Positions 1 through 6,410 are shown, numbered from the stretch's first letter. The stretch: DNA of 6,609 bases from an uncultured Loktanella sp. (GCA_913061335.1 CAJXTP010000168.1:1-6609), one strand, 5' to 3'. Numbers and translations: made by a program. Notes: generated from the letters alone by a model not told the origin.

Positions 1-882
1 ATTAGCGACGAACATGGTTATTTTGAACGTTTGGGCGACAATCACGTCGCGGCACTTCTGGATGCCGGTCCAAACCTTTTGGTCACATTTGAAGATGCGG
101 AATACATCCGCAAATTCAATGTCGGGTCTGCACCGCGCGGATTTCACTATGCCCAGCACGAAGGATGGTCACACCTCGCGATTATTGCCAAGTCCGAAAG
201 CTGGTTCCGCGACCCTGCAATCTATCGCTATTTTGACAGGTTGATTGACGACGGGTTCTTTGAAGATTTTGACAACGTATTGTTCTACGGTACACATGGC
301 GGCGCCTATGCGGCTGCGGCCTATAGTGTGGCAGCCCCCGGGTGCAATGTGTTGGCGCTACGCCCACAAGCAACGCTTGATCCACGTATTGCGGGTTGGG
401 ACACACGGTATGTCGCGCAGCGGCGGCATGACTTCACCCACCGGTTTGGCTATGCACCTGATATGATTGATGCCGTGAACCACGCCTATATCGTGTTTGA
501 TCCGCTTCAGCGCTTTGATGCGATGCATGCGGGTATGTTTACACGGTCCAATGTGACGGCATTGCGCTGCACGGGCTTGGGCAACCGCCTTGATCTGACG
601 CTTGACGCAATGGGCGTGCACGATGACCTGATCAAAGGCGCGATGTTCAAAACGCTTGATCTGGATATGTTCAACAATGCGATGCGCAAACGGCGCGACA
701 ACCCAACTTACCTGCGCAACCTGTACTCTAGCATGATCAAGACAGGACACCCAAAACTGGCAGCAAACGTCTGCGCCTATGTTTTGCGATCTGGAGACGA
801 CACATTCTTTGCGCGCAAATTAGAAGAGCTGGTATCCCAAGGGCATGAGCCAAGCACACCACTTACCGTTTCTGCCGCCTAG
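1..882 (+). CDS. Uncharacterised alpha/beta-hydrolase-like protein, 5'-truncated
   Basis: The reading frame is open from the first base, so the true start lies outside the window; 293 codons are visible before TAG at 880-882. A TTG at 31 could serve as a start, but nothing supports it. The segment VLFYGTHGGAYAAAAYS (about residues 93-109 counted from base 1) looks like the strand-turn-helix nucleophile elbow of alpha/beta hydrolases, but His99 sits where the Ser would be expected. It is followed by a conserved-looking stretch LALRPQATLDPR. No signal peptide or membrane span is visible. From memory, similar Rhodobacteraceae proteins are often labelled phosphoadenosine phosphosulfate reductase; I see no motif of that enzyme, such as its Cys-containing C-terminal signature, and do not adopt the name. 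It may be a non-catalytic hydrolase relative, perhaps linked to surface polysaccharide or glycosylation, but that is a guess. That it is a real gene is very likely; the function is unknown. Confidence 0.85.
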   Translation: MSDEHGYFERLGDNHVAALLDAGPNLLVTFEDAEYIRKFNVGSAPRGFHYAQHEGWSHLAIIAKSESWFRDPAIYRYFDRLIDDGFFEDFDNVLFYGTHGGAYAAAAYSVAAPGCNVLALRPQATLDPRIAGWDTRYVAQRRHDFTHRFGYAPDMIDAVNHAYIVFDPLQRFDAMHAGMFTRSNVTALRCTGLGNRLDLTLDAMGVHDDLIKGAMFKTLDLDMFNNAMRKRRDNPTYLRNLYSSMIKTGHPKLAANVCAYVLRSGDDTFFARKLEELVSQGHEPSTPLTVSAA

Positions 883-900
883 CCTATAGGTCCCCCATTC

Positions 901-945
901 ACGAAAAAGGCCGCCCTTGCATCAGCATTGGGCGGCCTTTTTCGT
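901..945. terminator. Bidirectional intrinsic terminator
   Basis: Perfect 16-base arms (901-916 and 930-945, ACGAAAAAGGCCGCCC and its complement) enclose a 13-base loop. The GC-rich core is flanked by A5 on the left and T5 on the right, so a U-rich tract follows the GC stem in either direction. It lies 18 bases after the stop of the upstream plus-strand gene and 14 bases beyond the stop of the minus-strand DUF1127 gene, so it can serve both. Confidence 0.9.
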
Positions 946-959
946 AATATATAATCAGC

Positions 960-1181
960 TTACAGGTGATAACAGTCGCGGAACACGTAACGCACGATAT
1001 CTTCGCGCCGTACGCCAAAGTCAGCAAGTTGCTGGTCTGACATTGCGTTTAACCGCTGAACTTGGTCTTGGCGGCTGTTCGCGTCCATTACGGCCGTAAA
1101 GAACCCACCAATAGCGCCAAAGGCAGCTTTCAAAAACGATGGACGTACTGCGGAAAAATCGGATGTCGATAGAAAGGCCAT
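960..1181 (-). CDS. DUF1127 domain small protein
   Basis: A 73-residue protein. The C-terminal half (about residues 38-69) has the DUF1127 pattern: a basic/polar helix, then LNAMSDQQLADFGVRREDI, and it ends with an aromatic, basic tail (VFRDCYHL). The frame runs open further upstream, but the ATG at 1181 is preceded by AGGAG with a 7-base spacer, and the usual length of such proteins (about 45-75 residues) agrees, so I chose that start. DUF1127 proteins are abundant in alphaproteobacteria. In Rhodobacter and Agrobacterium, family members have been linked to RNA turnover and to stress or nutrient responses, probably through RNA binding by the arginine-rich helix-turn-helix. The role of this copy is inferred only from the family. 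The N-terminal 35 residues are hydrophobic/aromatic and not diagnostic. It converges on the first gene through the shared terminator. Confidence 0.85.
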   Translation of the reverse strand: MAFLSTSDFSAVRPSFLKAAFGAIGGFFTAVMDANSRQDQVQRLNAMSDQQLADFGVRREDIVRYVFRDCYHL

Positions 1182-1202
1182 TGCAGGGCTCCTGATAGGA
1201 AT

Positions 1203-1229
1203 TGCGTTTGTTACAAAGAACATAACGCA
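1203..1229. promoter_or_regulatory. Dyad in the DUF1127 upstream region
   Basis: An inverted repeat, TGCGTT (1203-1208) and AACGCA (1224-1229), contains a nested 11-base palindrome, TTTGTTACAAA (1207-1217). It lies 22-48 bases upstream of the DUF1127 start. A minus-strand hexamer TATGTT (1219-1224) inside it could be a -10 element, but no good -35 goes with it. An operator or a leader hairpin is possible; the arms are short enough to arise by chance. Confidence 0.3.
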
Positions 1230-1256
1230 CATGCTGCGCTGCAGAACCCTAACTCT

Positions 1257-1275
1257 GTGCAACGCCGCATTGCAC
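1257..1275. repeat. Short inverted repeat between two minus-strand genes
   Basis: GTGCAA (1257-1262) and TTGCAC (1270-1275) are perfect 6-base arms with a 7-base spacer, just past the stop of the small membrane protein on the minus strand. No T-run follows in the direction of transcription, so it is a poor intrinsic terminator; it might be a protein-binding site or a weak RNA hairpin. Confidence 0.3.
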
Positions 1276-1289
1276 CCCGCGCATGGCTA

Positions 1290-1574
1290 TTAGCTGTCGT
1301 TTCGGGCATCCATGACTGCACGGCCAGCAGCAACCAAACGCGTGGCGAAATAACCAAGTGCACCGCCCAAAATCATCCAAAACGCTGACCCGCTATTCAA
1401 CAACGACCCGATGACGCCCGCAGCCAACATGGCCACGATGAACGCAATCAAGCGTGTCTCGGATGCTTCTAGCGTGATGTGCTTTTCTGCAAGACGCGCC
1501 AAGGGACGCGCGACAGGGGCTTCGAGGTGTGGGGTAACAAAGCCTGCAATTGCGGCTACGATAAATCCAAGCAT
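1290..1574 (-). CDS. Small integral membrane protein, unknown function
   Basis: A 94-residue protein with three hydrophobic segments: residues 1-14, about 42-59 and about 64-84. They are separated by a charged loop (ARPLARLAEKHITLEASETR, about 22-41), and the tail is short and polar (DARNDS). An in-frame ATG exists 6 codons upstream at 1592, but the ATG at 1574 has GGAG with an 8-base spacer in front of it, whereas the upstream one has no good ribosome binding site, so 1574 is preferred. I recognise no domain. The first hydrophobic segment begins at Met1 and could be an uncleaved anchor. It is divergent from pyrC with about 118 bases between start codons; no functional link to pyrimidine synthesis is implied. 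Regular amino acid composition and a good ribosome binding site support a real gene. Confidence 0.75.
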   Translation of the reverse strand: MLGFIVAAIAGFVTPHLEAPVARPLARLAEKHITLEASETRLIAFIVAMLAAGVIGSLLNSGSAFWMILGGALGYFATRLVAAGRAVMDARNDS

Positions 1575-1609
1575 GGGGTATTCTCCGGTCATTAAATTGG
1601 TCTGAACCT

Positions 1610-1638
1610 TATATCACGGGGGTTTCAGTCATTAACAA
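1610..1638 (-). promoter_or_regulatory. Candidate sigma70-type promoter for the small membrane protein
   Basis: On the minus strand a -35-like TTGTTA (1633-1638) is followed after 17 bases by a -10-like GATATA (1610-1615). Initiation would fall near 1602, leaving a leader of about 28 bases before the preferred ATG at 1574. Each hexamer has only partial consensus, so this is tentative. Confidence 0.35.
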
Positions 1639-1677
1639 GGGCGATCAATCGACATCTGGTCACCGCCCCTGCAAACG

Positions 1678-1683
1678 TGTAAT
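1678..1683 (+). promoter_or_regulatory. Possible -10 element of a leaderless pyrC
   Basis: TGTAAT matches the -10 consensus at five of six positions and ends 9 bases before the pyrC ATG, so initiation would be within a few bases of the start codon. No Shine-Dalgarno is visible before that ATG, which fits a leaderless transcript. The -35 region (about 1655-1660, TCTGGT) is poor, so this is weak evidence. Confidence 0.25.
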
Positions 1684-1692
1684 CCCAGCAAC

Positions 1693-2748
1693 ATGACTGA
1701 TAAAAACATGACGTCCCTCACCATCCGCCGCCCCGACGACTGGCATTTACACCTGCGCGACGGCGCCATGTTGCAGGCCGTACTGCCTGAAACCGCCCGC
1801 CACTTTGGCCGCGCGATCATCATGCCCAACTTGGTGCCGCCCGTTGTGACAGCTGTTCATGCCGTGCAATACCGCCAACGGATCATGGCTGCCCTGCCCG
1901 CCGACATGACGTTTCATCCGCTTATGACGCTGTATCTGACCGAAGAAACCGATCCCGATGATGTGGCTGCCGCCTATGCATCTGGCATTGCGTCGGCAGT
2001 GAAGCTGTACCCTGCTGGTGCGACCACTAACTCTGCATCCGGCGTGACGGATTTTGAAAAAGTCCGCCCCGTGCTTGAACGCATGGCGGAAATCGGCATG
2101 CCGCTGTGTATCCACGGCGAAGTTACCGACCATGATATCGACATTTTCGACCGTGAGGCCGTTTTCATTGACAAAGTCCTGCGCCCCCTGCGCAAAAAGG
2201 TGCCTGACCTACGCATCATCATGGAACATGTGACCACCCAAGACGCTGTGGATTACGTCCGTGACACGCCCAAGAACCTCGCGGCGACCATCACGACACA
2301 TCACCTGATCATCAACCGCAACCACATCCTTGTGGGCGGGATCAAACCGCATTTCTATTGCTTGCCCGTAGCCAAGCGCGAAGGTCACCGCATCGCCCTC
2401 GTGCAAGCAGCGGTGTCCGGCGACAAACGGTTCTTCCTTGGGACAGACTCTGCACCACACACAGATCCATTGAAATTGCAGGCATGTGGCTGTGCGGGCA
2501 TCTTTACCACGCCCAACACCATGTCGTGCCTTGCCGAAGTTTTTGAGGCGGCGGGCGCATTGCCCAAACTTGAATCCTTCGCATCACTAAACGGCCCGCG
2601 CTTCTATGGGCTCGATCCAAACGCGGCAACAATCACCCTGACCAAGGGCGATCCTGTCGCCTATCCTACCCACATTGACACGCCAGATGGCCCTGTGACC
2701 GTGTTTGACCCCGGTTTTGACCTGCATTGGTCCGTGACTTCCAATTAA
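1693..2748 (+). CDS. pyrC: Dihydroorotase, class II
   Basis: Converts N-carbamoyl-L-aspartate to L-dihydroorotate, the third step of de novo pyrimidine synthesis, in the cytoplasm. The 351 residues match the single-domain E. coli-type enzyme (about 348). The opening RRPDDWHLHLRDG is the family hallmark. All metal and catalytic residues known for E. coli PyrC appear with a constant shift of two: His18, His20, Lys104 (the carbamylated lysine, in AVKLYPAGATTNS), His141 (in CIHGEV), His179 (in MEHVTT) and Asp252 (in GTDSAPH). The enzyme is therefore predicted to be active with a binuclear metal centre. The ATG at 1693 lacks a clear ribosome binding site; ATG at 1708 (Met6) is an alternative start that would also leave all motifs intact. 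pyrE follows after 15 bases, which suggests co-transcription. Confidence 0.97.
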   Translation: MTDKNMTSLTIRRPDDWHLHLRDGAMLQAVLPETARHFGRAIIMPNLVPPVVTAVHAVQYRQRIMAALPADMTFHPLMTLYLTEETDPDDVAAAYASGIASAVKLYPAGATTNSASGVTDFEKVRPVLERMAEIGMPLCIHGEVTDHDIDIFDREAVFIDKVLRPLRKKVPDLRIIMEHVTTQDAVDYVRDTPKNLAATITTHHLIINRNHILVGGIKPHFYCLPVAKREGHRIALVQAAVSGDKRFFLGTDSAPHTDPLKLQACGCAGIFTTPNTMSCLAEVFEAAGALPKLESFASLNGPRFYGLDPNAATITLTKGDPVAYPTHIDTPDGPVTVFDPGFDLHWSVTSN

Positions 2749-2763
2749 CGAAAGCTACAAGCA

Positions 2764-3441
2764 ATGATCCCATCATCCTTTCCCGCCAAAGACGAAATCG
2801 CCCGCCTGACCGCTGGTATGCTGCTTGAAATCGACGCGATCACGTTCAACTCGCGCGACCCGTTCACCCACGCATCCGGTAAAAAGGCCCCGACTTACGT
2901 GGATTGCCGCAAGCTAATCTCTTTCCCGCGCATCCGGTCCACACTGATGGATTTCCTGTCTGTGACAACCATGCGTGAAGCTGGGTTCGAGGCATTCGAC
3001 AACATCGCTGGTGGTGAAACCGCAGGTATCCCGTTTGGTGCCCTTGTTGCCGAACGTCTGGCTCTACCAATGACCTACGTGCGCAAAAAGCCAAAAGGCT
3101 ACGGTAAAAACGCCCGCATTGAAGGTGTGATGACCGAAGGTCAGCGCGTCCTGCTTGTGGAAGACCTGACCACCGACGGCGGGTCTAAACTATCGTTTGT
3201 TGATGCGATCCGCGAAACTGGTGCAACTTGTTCAGCCACTGCCGTGATCTTTTACTATGGTATCTTTGAAGGTGTCGAAGAAACGCTGGCCAACCACGGT
3301 GTGCAACTGATCCACCTGTGCACATGGTGGGACGTCCTAGCTGAGGCCAAGGCGCGCGGTTCTTACGATTCTGAAACGTTGAACGCAGTAGAAGCATATT
3401 TGCGCGACCCCGCAGGCTGGTCCGCCGCCCACGCCGACTAA
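2764..3441 (+). CDS. pyrE: Orotate phosphoribosyltransferase
   Basis: Joins orotate and PRPP to form orotidine 5'-monophosphate, the fifth step of pyrimidine synthesis. The 225-residue protein carries the type I phosphoribosyltransferase PRPP motif VLLVEDLTTDGGSK (residues 129-142) with the two acidic residues Glu133 and Asp134. The flexible-loop segment YVRKKPKGYGK (105-115) supplies the basic residues that contact PRPP, and THASGKKAPTYVDCR (35-49) is the N-terminal substrate region. The length is normal for alphaproteobacterial enzymes. The start follows the pyrC stop by 15 bases with only a weak purine stretch (GAAAG) as ribosome binding site, so translation may depend partly on ribosomes leaving pyrC. 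A hairpin after the gene closes the pyrC-pyrE unit. Confidence 0.97.
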   Translation: MIPSSFPAKDEIARLTAGMLLEIDAITFNSRDPFTHASGKKAPTYVDCRKLISFPRIRSTLMDFLSVTTMREAGFEAFDNIAGGETAGIPFGALVAERLALPMTYVRKKPKGYGKNARIEGVMTEGQRVLLVEDLTTDGGSKLSFVDAIRETGATCSATAVIFYYGIFEGVEETLANHGVQLIHLCTWWDVLAEAKARGSYDSETLNAVEAYLRDPAGWSAAHAD

Positions 3442-3464
3442 GAATACACAAATTCACCAATCAA

Positions 3465-3495
3465 CCCGCAGGTTTATCAAAGCCTGCGGGCTTTA
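3465..3495 (+). terminator. Terminator after pyrE
   Basis: CCCGCAGG (3465-3472) pairs perfectly with CCTGCGGG (3483-3490) around a 10-base loop, followed by CTTTATCTT. The stem is strong and GC-rich but the U-tract is short, so read-through into dnaB is possible. It begins 23 bases past the pyrE stop. Confidence 0.75.
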
Positions 3496-3542
3496 TCTTG
3501 GGTGTGGGCTGCATGGCCCCCCAATATGTGCTACAAACAGAC

Positions 3543-3551
3543 TTATCCACA
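3543..3551 (+). promoter_or_regulatory. Consensus DnaA box upstream of dnaB
   Basis: TTATCCACA is an exact match to the strongest DnaA-binding sequence (the R1-type box of oriC). It sits 66 bases before the dnaB start, in the intergenic region and not in a coding frame I believe in. A -10-like TACAAT follows at 3557-3562 but lacks a matching -35; if it is used, the box would lie between -35 and -10. I see no second consensus box nearby, so this is not an origin. Confidence 0.55.
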
Positions 3552-3617
3552 AAACATACAATTTGCCGCCACCAGCGGACCTTTGTATGACGCATGGGTG
3601 GTTGATGGGATGAACTG

Positions 3618-5111
3618 ATGAACGAAGTTGCGACATTTAATGCGACAGGCGTGGCCGAAGCCGAGCTTGATACAATGCCCAATTCCATCGAGGCCGAGCA
3701 GCAGTTGCTGGGCGCGATCCTGACCAACAACGACATTTTTGACCGCATTGCGTCCGTTGTAGGCCCGCAGCATTTCTATGATCCCGTGCATGCGCGCATC
3801 TTTGAGACAGCCGCCAGCCGGATCGCGAAAAACGCGCTCGCGAGCCCTGTGACGCTGAAAACATTCCTTGAAGACGACGAAGGCCTAAAAGAACTCGGCG
3901 GACCTGCCTATCTGGCCCGTCTTGCAGGCTCCGCGATTTCGGCGTTTGCCGCGCGCGATTATGCCCAAATGATCTATGATCTGGCCGTGCGCCGCGAGTT
4001 GATCCAAGTCGGGCAAACCATCGCGGCCAAGGCGAAAAAGGTCGACGTCACCTCCGAACCCCGCGAACAAATCGTTGAGGCCGAACAAGAACTGTATCGT
4101 CTTGCCGAACAAGGCTCGTCCGAGACAGGGTTCCAATCTTTCCTCAAAGCCGTGACCGAAGCCGTGAACGTGACCAACGCCGCATATCAGCGTGATGGCG
4201 GTCTATCCGGTATCTCAACTGGCCTCGTGGACTTGGACAAAAAACTGGGCGGCTTACATAAATCCGACCTTTTGATCCTTGCTGGGCGTCCTTCGATGGG
4301 GAAAACGTCACTGGCCACCAACATTGCTTACAACGTCGCCAAAGCCTACCGCAAAGGCGCGCTGCCTGATGGGTCCGAGGGCGCAGTTAACGGCGGTGTC
4401 GTGGGCTTTTATAGCCTCGAGATGTCAGCCGAACAGCTTGCCGCGCGTATCTTGTCAGAAGCCTCCGAGATCGATTCCCACAAAATCCGGTCCGGCGACA
4501 TGACCGAAGTCGAATTCCGGCGCTTTGTTGATGCCGCCAAAAGCTTAGAAGCCTGCCCGCTGTTCATCGACGACACGCCTGCCCTGCCAATTTCGCAGCT
4601 GGCCGCGCGCGCGCGCCGCCTAAAACGAACCCACGGGCTTGATTTGCTCGTCGTCGACTATTTACAGCTTGTGCGCGGCACAGGTCGTTCCGAAAATCGT
4701 GTGAACGAAATCACCGAGATCACGATGGGCCTTAAGGCGATTGCCAAGGAACTTCAGATCCCCGTGGTCGCCCTGTCACAGCTCTCGCGTCAGGTGGAAA
4801 GCCGCGAAGATAAGCGGCCGCAACTGTCTGACCTGCGTGAATCTGGCTCGATCGAGCAAGATGCGGACGTCGTGATGTTCGTCTACCGCGAAGAATACTA
4901 TGTTGAACGCGAACAACCCGGCGACCACGAAATGGAAAAAATCGCGCTCTGGCAAGAACGCATGGAAAACCTACGCGGCAAAGCCGAAGTTGTGATCGGC
5001 AAGCAGCGTCACGGACCGATCGGCACTGTTGGCCTGCAATTCGAAGGGCAATTCACGCGCTTTAGTAACCTCGCACAGCCATGGCAAGGTAGCGTTAGTG
5101 AAGAATACTAA
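3618..5111 (+). CDS. dnaB: Replicative DNA helicase DnaB
   Basis: The hexameric 5'-3' helicase that unwinds DNA at the replication fork and works with primase DnaG and the loader system. At 497 residues it is slightly longer than E. coli DnaB (471). The N-terminal helical domain covers about 22-125 (opening PNSIEAEQQLLGAIL), then a linker to about 200, then the RecA-like motor. The Walker A motif is AGRPSMGKTS (222-231, Lys229), the catalytic Glu268 lies in FYSLEMS, Walker B is LDLLVVDYLQL (341-351, Asp347), LSQLSRQVE lies at 387-395, and KQRHGPIGT (462-470) carries the arginine finger Arg464. A roughly 17-residue insertion after Walker A (244-260, RKGALPDGSEGAVNGG) is, as I recall, usual in alphaproteobacteria. 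No intein interrupts the P-loop, a common insertion site. The start ATG overlaps a preceding TGA (TGATG); its ribosome binding site is weak (GGGA). Nothing suggests loss of function. Confidence 0.97.
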   Translation: MNEVATFNATGVAEAELDTMPNSIEAEQQLLGAILTNNDIFDRIASVVGPQHFYDPVHARIFETAASRIAKNALASPVTLKTFLEDDEGLKELGGPAYLARLAGSAISAFAARDYAQMIYDLAVRRELIQVGQTIAAKAKKVDVTSEPREQIVEAEQELYRLAEQGSSETGFQSFLKAVTEAVNVTNAAYQRDGGLSGISTGLVDLDKKLGGLHKSDLLILAGRPSMGKTSLATNIAYNVAKAYRKGALPDGSEGAVNGGVVGFYSLEMSAEQLAARILSEASEIDSHKIRSGDMTEVEFRRFVDAAKSLEACPLFIDDTPALPISQLAARARRLKRTHGLDLLVVDYLQLVRGTGRSENRVNEITEITMGLKAIAKELQIPVVALSQLSRQVESREDKRPQLSDLRESGSIEQDADVVMFVYREEYYVEREQPGDHEMEKIALWQERMENLRGKAEVVIGKQRHGPIGTVGLQFEGQFTRFSNLAQPWQGSVSEEY

Positions 5112-5128
5112 ACCTCGCTTGGCTGCGT

Positions 5129-6280
5129 CTACTTTGCGGCTGACTTGCGTTTCTTTTTCACAAACGGGTACTTGAACTGGTTCCAATAGCCCTTTGGCAC
5201 ACTATCCCCGACAACACCGTATTTTTCCGGCCACTCGGTTTCGGGCAAATGGTGCGTACCAAACAGCCAATCATAGATCGGGAAATGCGACGCATAGTTA
5301 ATATCAATCGCCGCGCGATCTGACCCGTGGTGCCAATGATGAAACCGTGGAGTCACGAAAAACCGCTCGATAAACCCAAACTTCCAGCCAATGTTGGCGT
5401 GGATAAAGCTGGAATAGAAATACACGATCAAAAGATACGCTTGGATAGCAGCCGGATCAAAGCCCAGCGTGAACATCGGCAGCGCGGTCAGACTTTGCAA
5501 AATCGCGATTTCGATCAAATGCATCCGTGCACCCGCCAGCCAATCCATTTTCTTCGTAGAATGATGGATCGAATGGAACCGCCATAGGAACGGGATCATG
5601 TGAAATGCGCGGTGCACCCAATATTGCACAAAATCGGTCGCGGCCATGATGACCAGCACCTGCACGAAAAACGGCAGCGCCACGATATATATCCGCACAT
5701 CATCCAGCGGGATCGCCGTATTCACAAGATTTGACGGGGCCAGCGTGATAAAGCCTAAAACCTGCACAAACATCGAACTAATCAGATAGTAAAACATGTC
5801 TTCCTGCCACTCGGGCCGAAACACTGTTTGCTCGGGTCGCGCCGGAAAGAACCGCTCTAGCGGGACAAACAAAAATCCGACGATCAGCACGTTGATTATG
5901 AAGTAGTCCAAGCCAAAATAGACGCTTTGGGGCACGTCCGTAATATACTGCGGCTGGGTTGTGGCCATCAATGATGCGACCACGGATACGGCCAACGCCG
6001 TCCACCCGAGCGTTTTACGCGACGACAGGATCAAACTAATCAGCGATAGCGCGTAGCCGGCCAGCAAAACAAACCGCAACGCGACTGTGACAACGCCGCT
6101 ATCTTGGATGAACGCGATCTGCGGATATGAAAATGTCTCTGGGTACCAACGTAAAAGAACGATCAGCAGTCCGGCCAGGCTCGCGAGTAACCCAAAAGAA
6201 CCTGACAACCAGCCACTGCCAAACGGGCGCTGATCACGTGGCATTTCCAACTGGCTAATGATTTTCCGTAAGATACGCAT
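5129..6280 (-). CDS. Sterol desaturase / fatty acid hydroxylase family membrane protein
   Basis: A 383-residue polytopic protein of the membrane-bound di-iron oxidase/hydroxylase superfamily. The histidine clusters are all present: HRAFH (His223, His227), HSIHH (His236-240), His294 in FIHANIGW, HHWHH (His314-318), and later His332 and His343-344 (NYASHFPIYDWLFGTHH). They are predicted to bind two irons on the cytoplasmic face, so the enzyme should be active. Hydrophobic segments lie near 28-45, 64-84, 90-107, 121-141, 164-185, 197-217, 255-275 and 279-298. The first four form an N-terminal part of about 140 residues ahead of the catalytic domain. The tail is strongly basic (KKKRKSAAK). The ATG at 6280 has AGGGGA with a 5-base spacer. 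The substrate cannot be read from sequence: a fatty acyl chain, ornithine lipid, carotenoid or hopanoid are all possible. The gene converges on dnaB with 17 bases between stop codons and diverges from alr. Confidence 0.9.
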   Translation of the reverse strand: MRILRKIISQLEMPRDQRPFGSGWLSGSFGLLASLAGLLIVLLRWYPETFSYPQIAFIQDSGVVTVALRFVLLAGYALSLISLILSSRKTLGWTALAVSVVASLMATTQPQYITDVPQSVYFGLDYFIINVLIVGFLFVPLERFFPARPEQTVFRPEWQEDMFYYLISSMFVQVLGFITLAPSNLVNTAIPLDDVRIYIVALPFFVQVLVIMAATDFVQYWVHRAFHMIPFLWRFHSIHHSTKKMDWLAGARMHLIEIAILQSLTALPMFTLGFDPAAIQAYLLIVYFYSSFIHANIGWKFGFIERFFVTPRFHHWHHGSDRAAIDINYASHFPIYDWLFGTHHLPETEWPEKYGVVGDSVPKGYWNQFKYPFVKKKRKSAAK

Positions 6281-6317
6281 CGCTGTCCCCTAATGTTGGG
6301 CCGATAATTGCGCGAAG

Positions 6318-6338
6318 TTCCGCAAATTTAAAGCGGAA
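6318..6338. promoter_or_regulatory. Inverted repeat between divergent hydroxylase and alr genes
   Basis: TTCCGC (6318-6323) and GCGGAA (6333-6338) flank an AT-only 9-base spacer. The element lies in the 130-base gap between the two divergent starts, 38 bases upstream of the hydroxylase ATG and 72 bases upstream of alr. The form, GC arms with an AT centre, is that of a dimeric regulator site, but a dyad of this size can occur by chance. I see no strong promoter hexamers in the rest of the gap. Confidence 0.25.
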
Positions 6339-6410
6339 ATGCCCGAATCTACGAATTCAGCGGTGCTGTTTCTCTTGCCGCACAGCGCCTGTGCTGCCAA
6401 AAGAGCCGTC

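Noticed and set aside
358..750. A 130-residue minus-strand ORF inside the first gene
   Set aside because: It is antisense to a convincing coding frame, has a composition rich in His, Arg and Cys typical of shadow frames, and has no recognisable domain.
1..882. Naming the first gene phosphoadenosine phosphosulfate reductase
   Set aside because: No PAPS-binding or catalytic Cys motif is visible; the name, as I recall it for relatives, is not supported by this sequence.
1747..2133. A 128-residue minus-strand ORF inside pyrC
   Set aside because: It is a shadow of pyrC, whose catalytic residues are all accounted for on the plus strand.
3543..3551. A replication origin at the DnaA box
   Set aside because: There is only one consensus box, no cluster of boxes and no clear AT-rich unwinding region, and neighbouring genes are not the usual origin neighbours.
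4604..4616. A 13-base alternating CG tract in dnaB, which could form Z-DNA
   Set aside because: It is explained by consecutive Ala and Arg codons (AARARR) in the conserved helicase frame; no separate role is needed.
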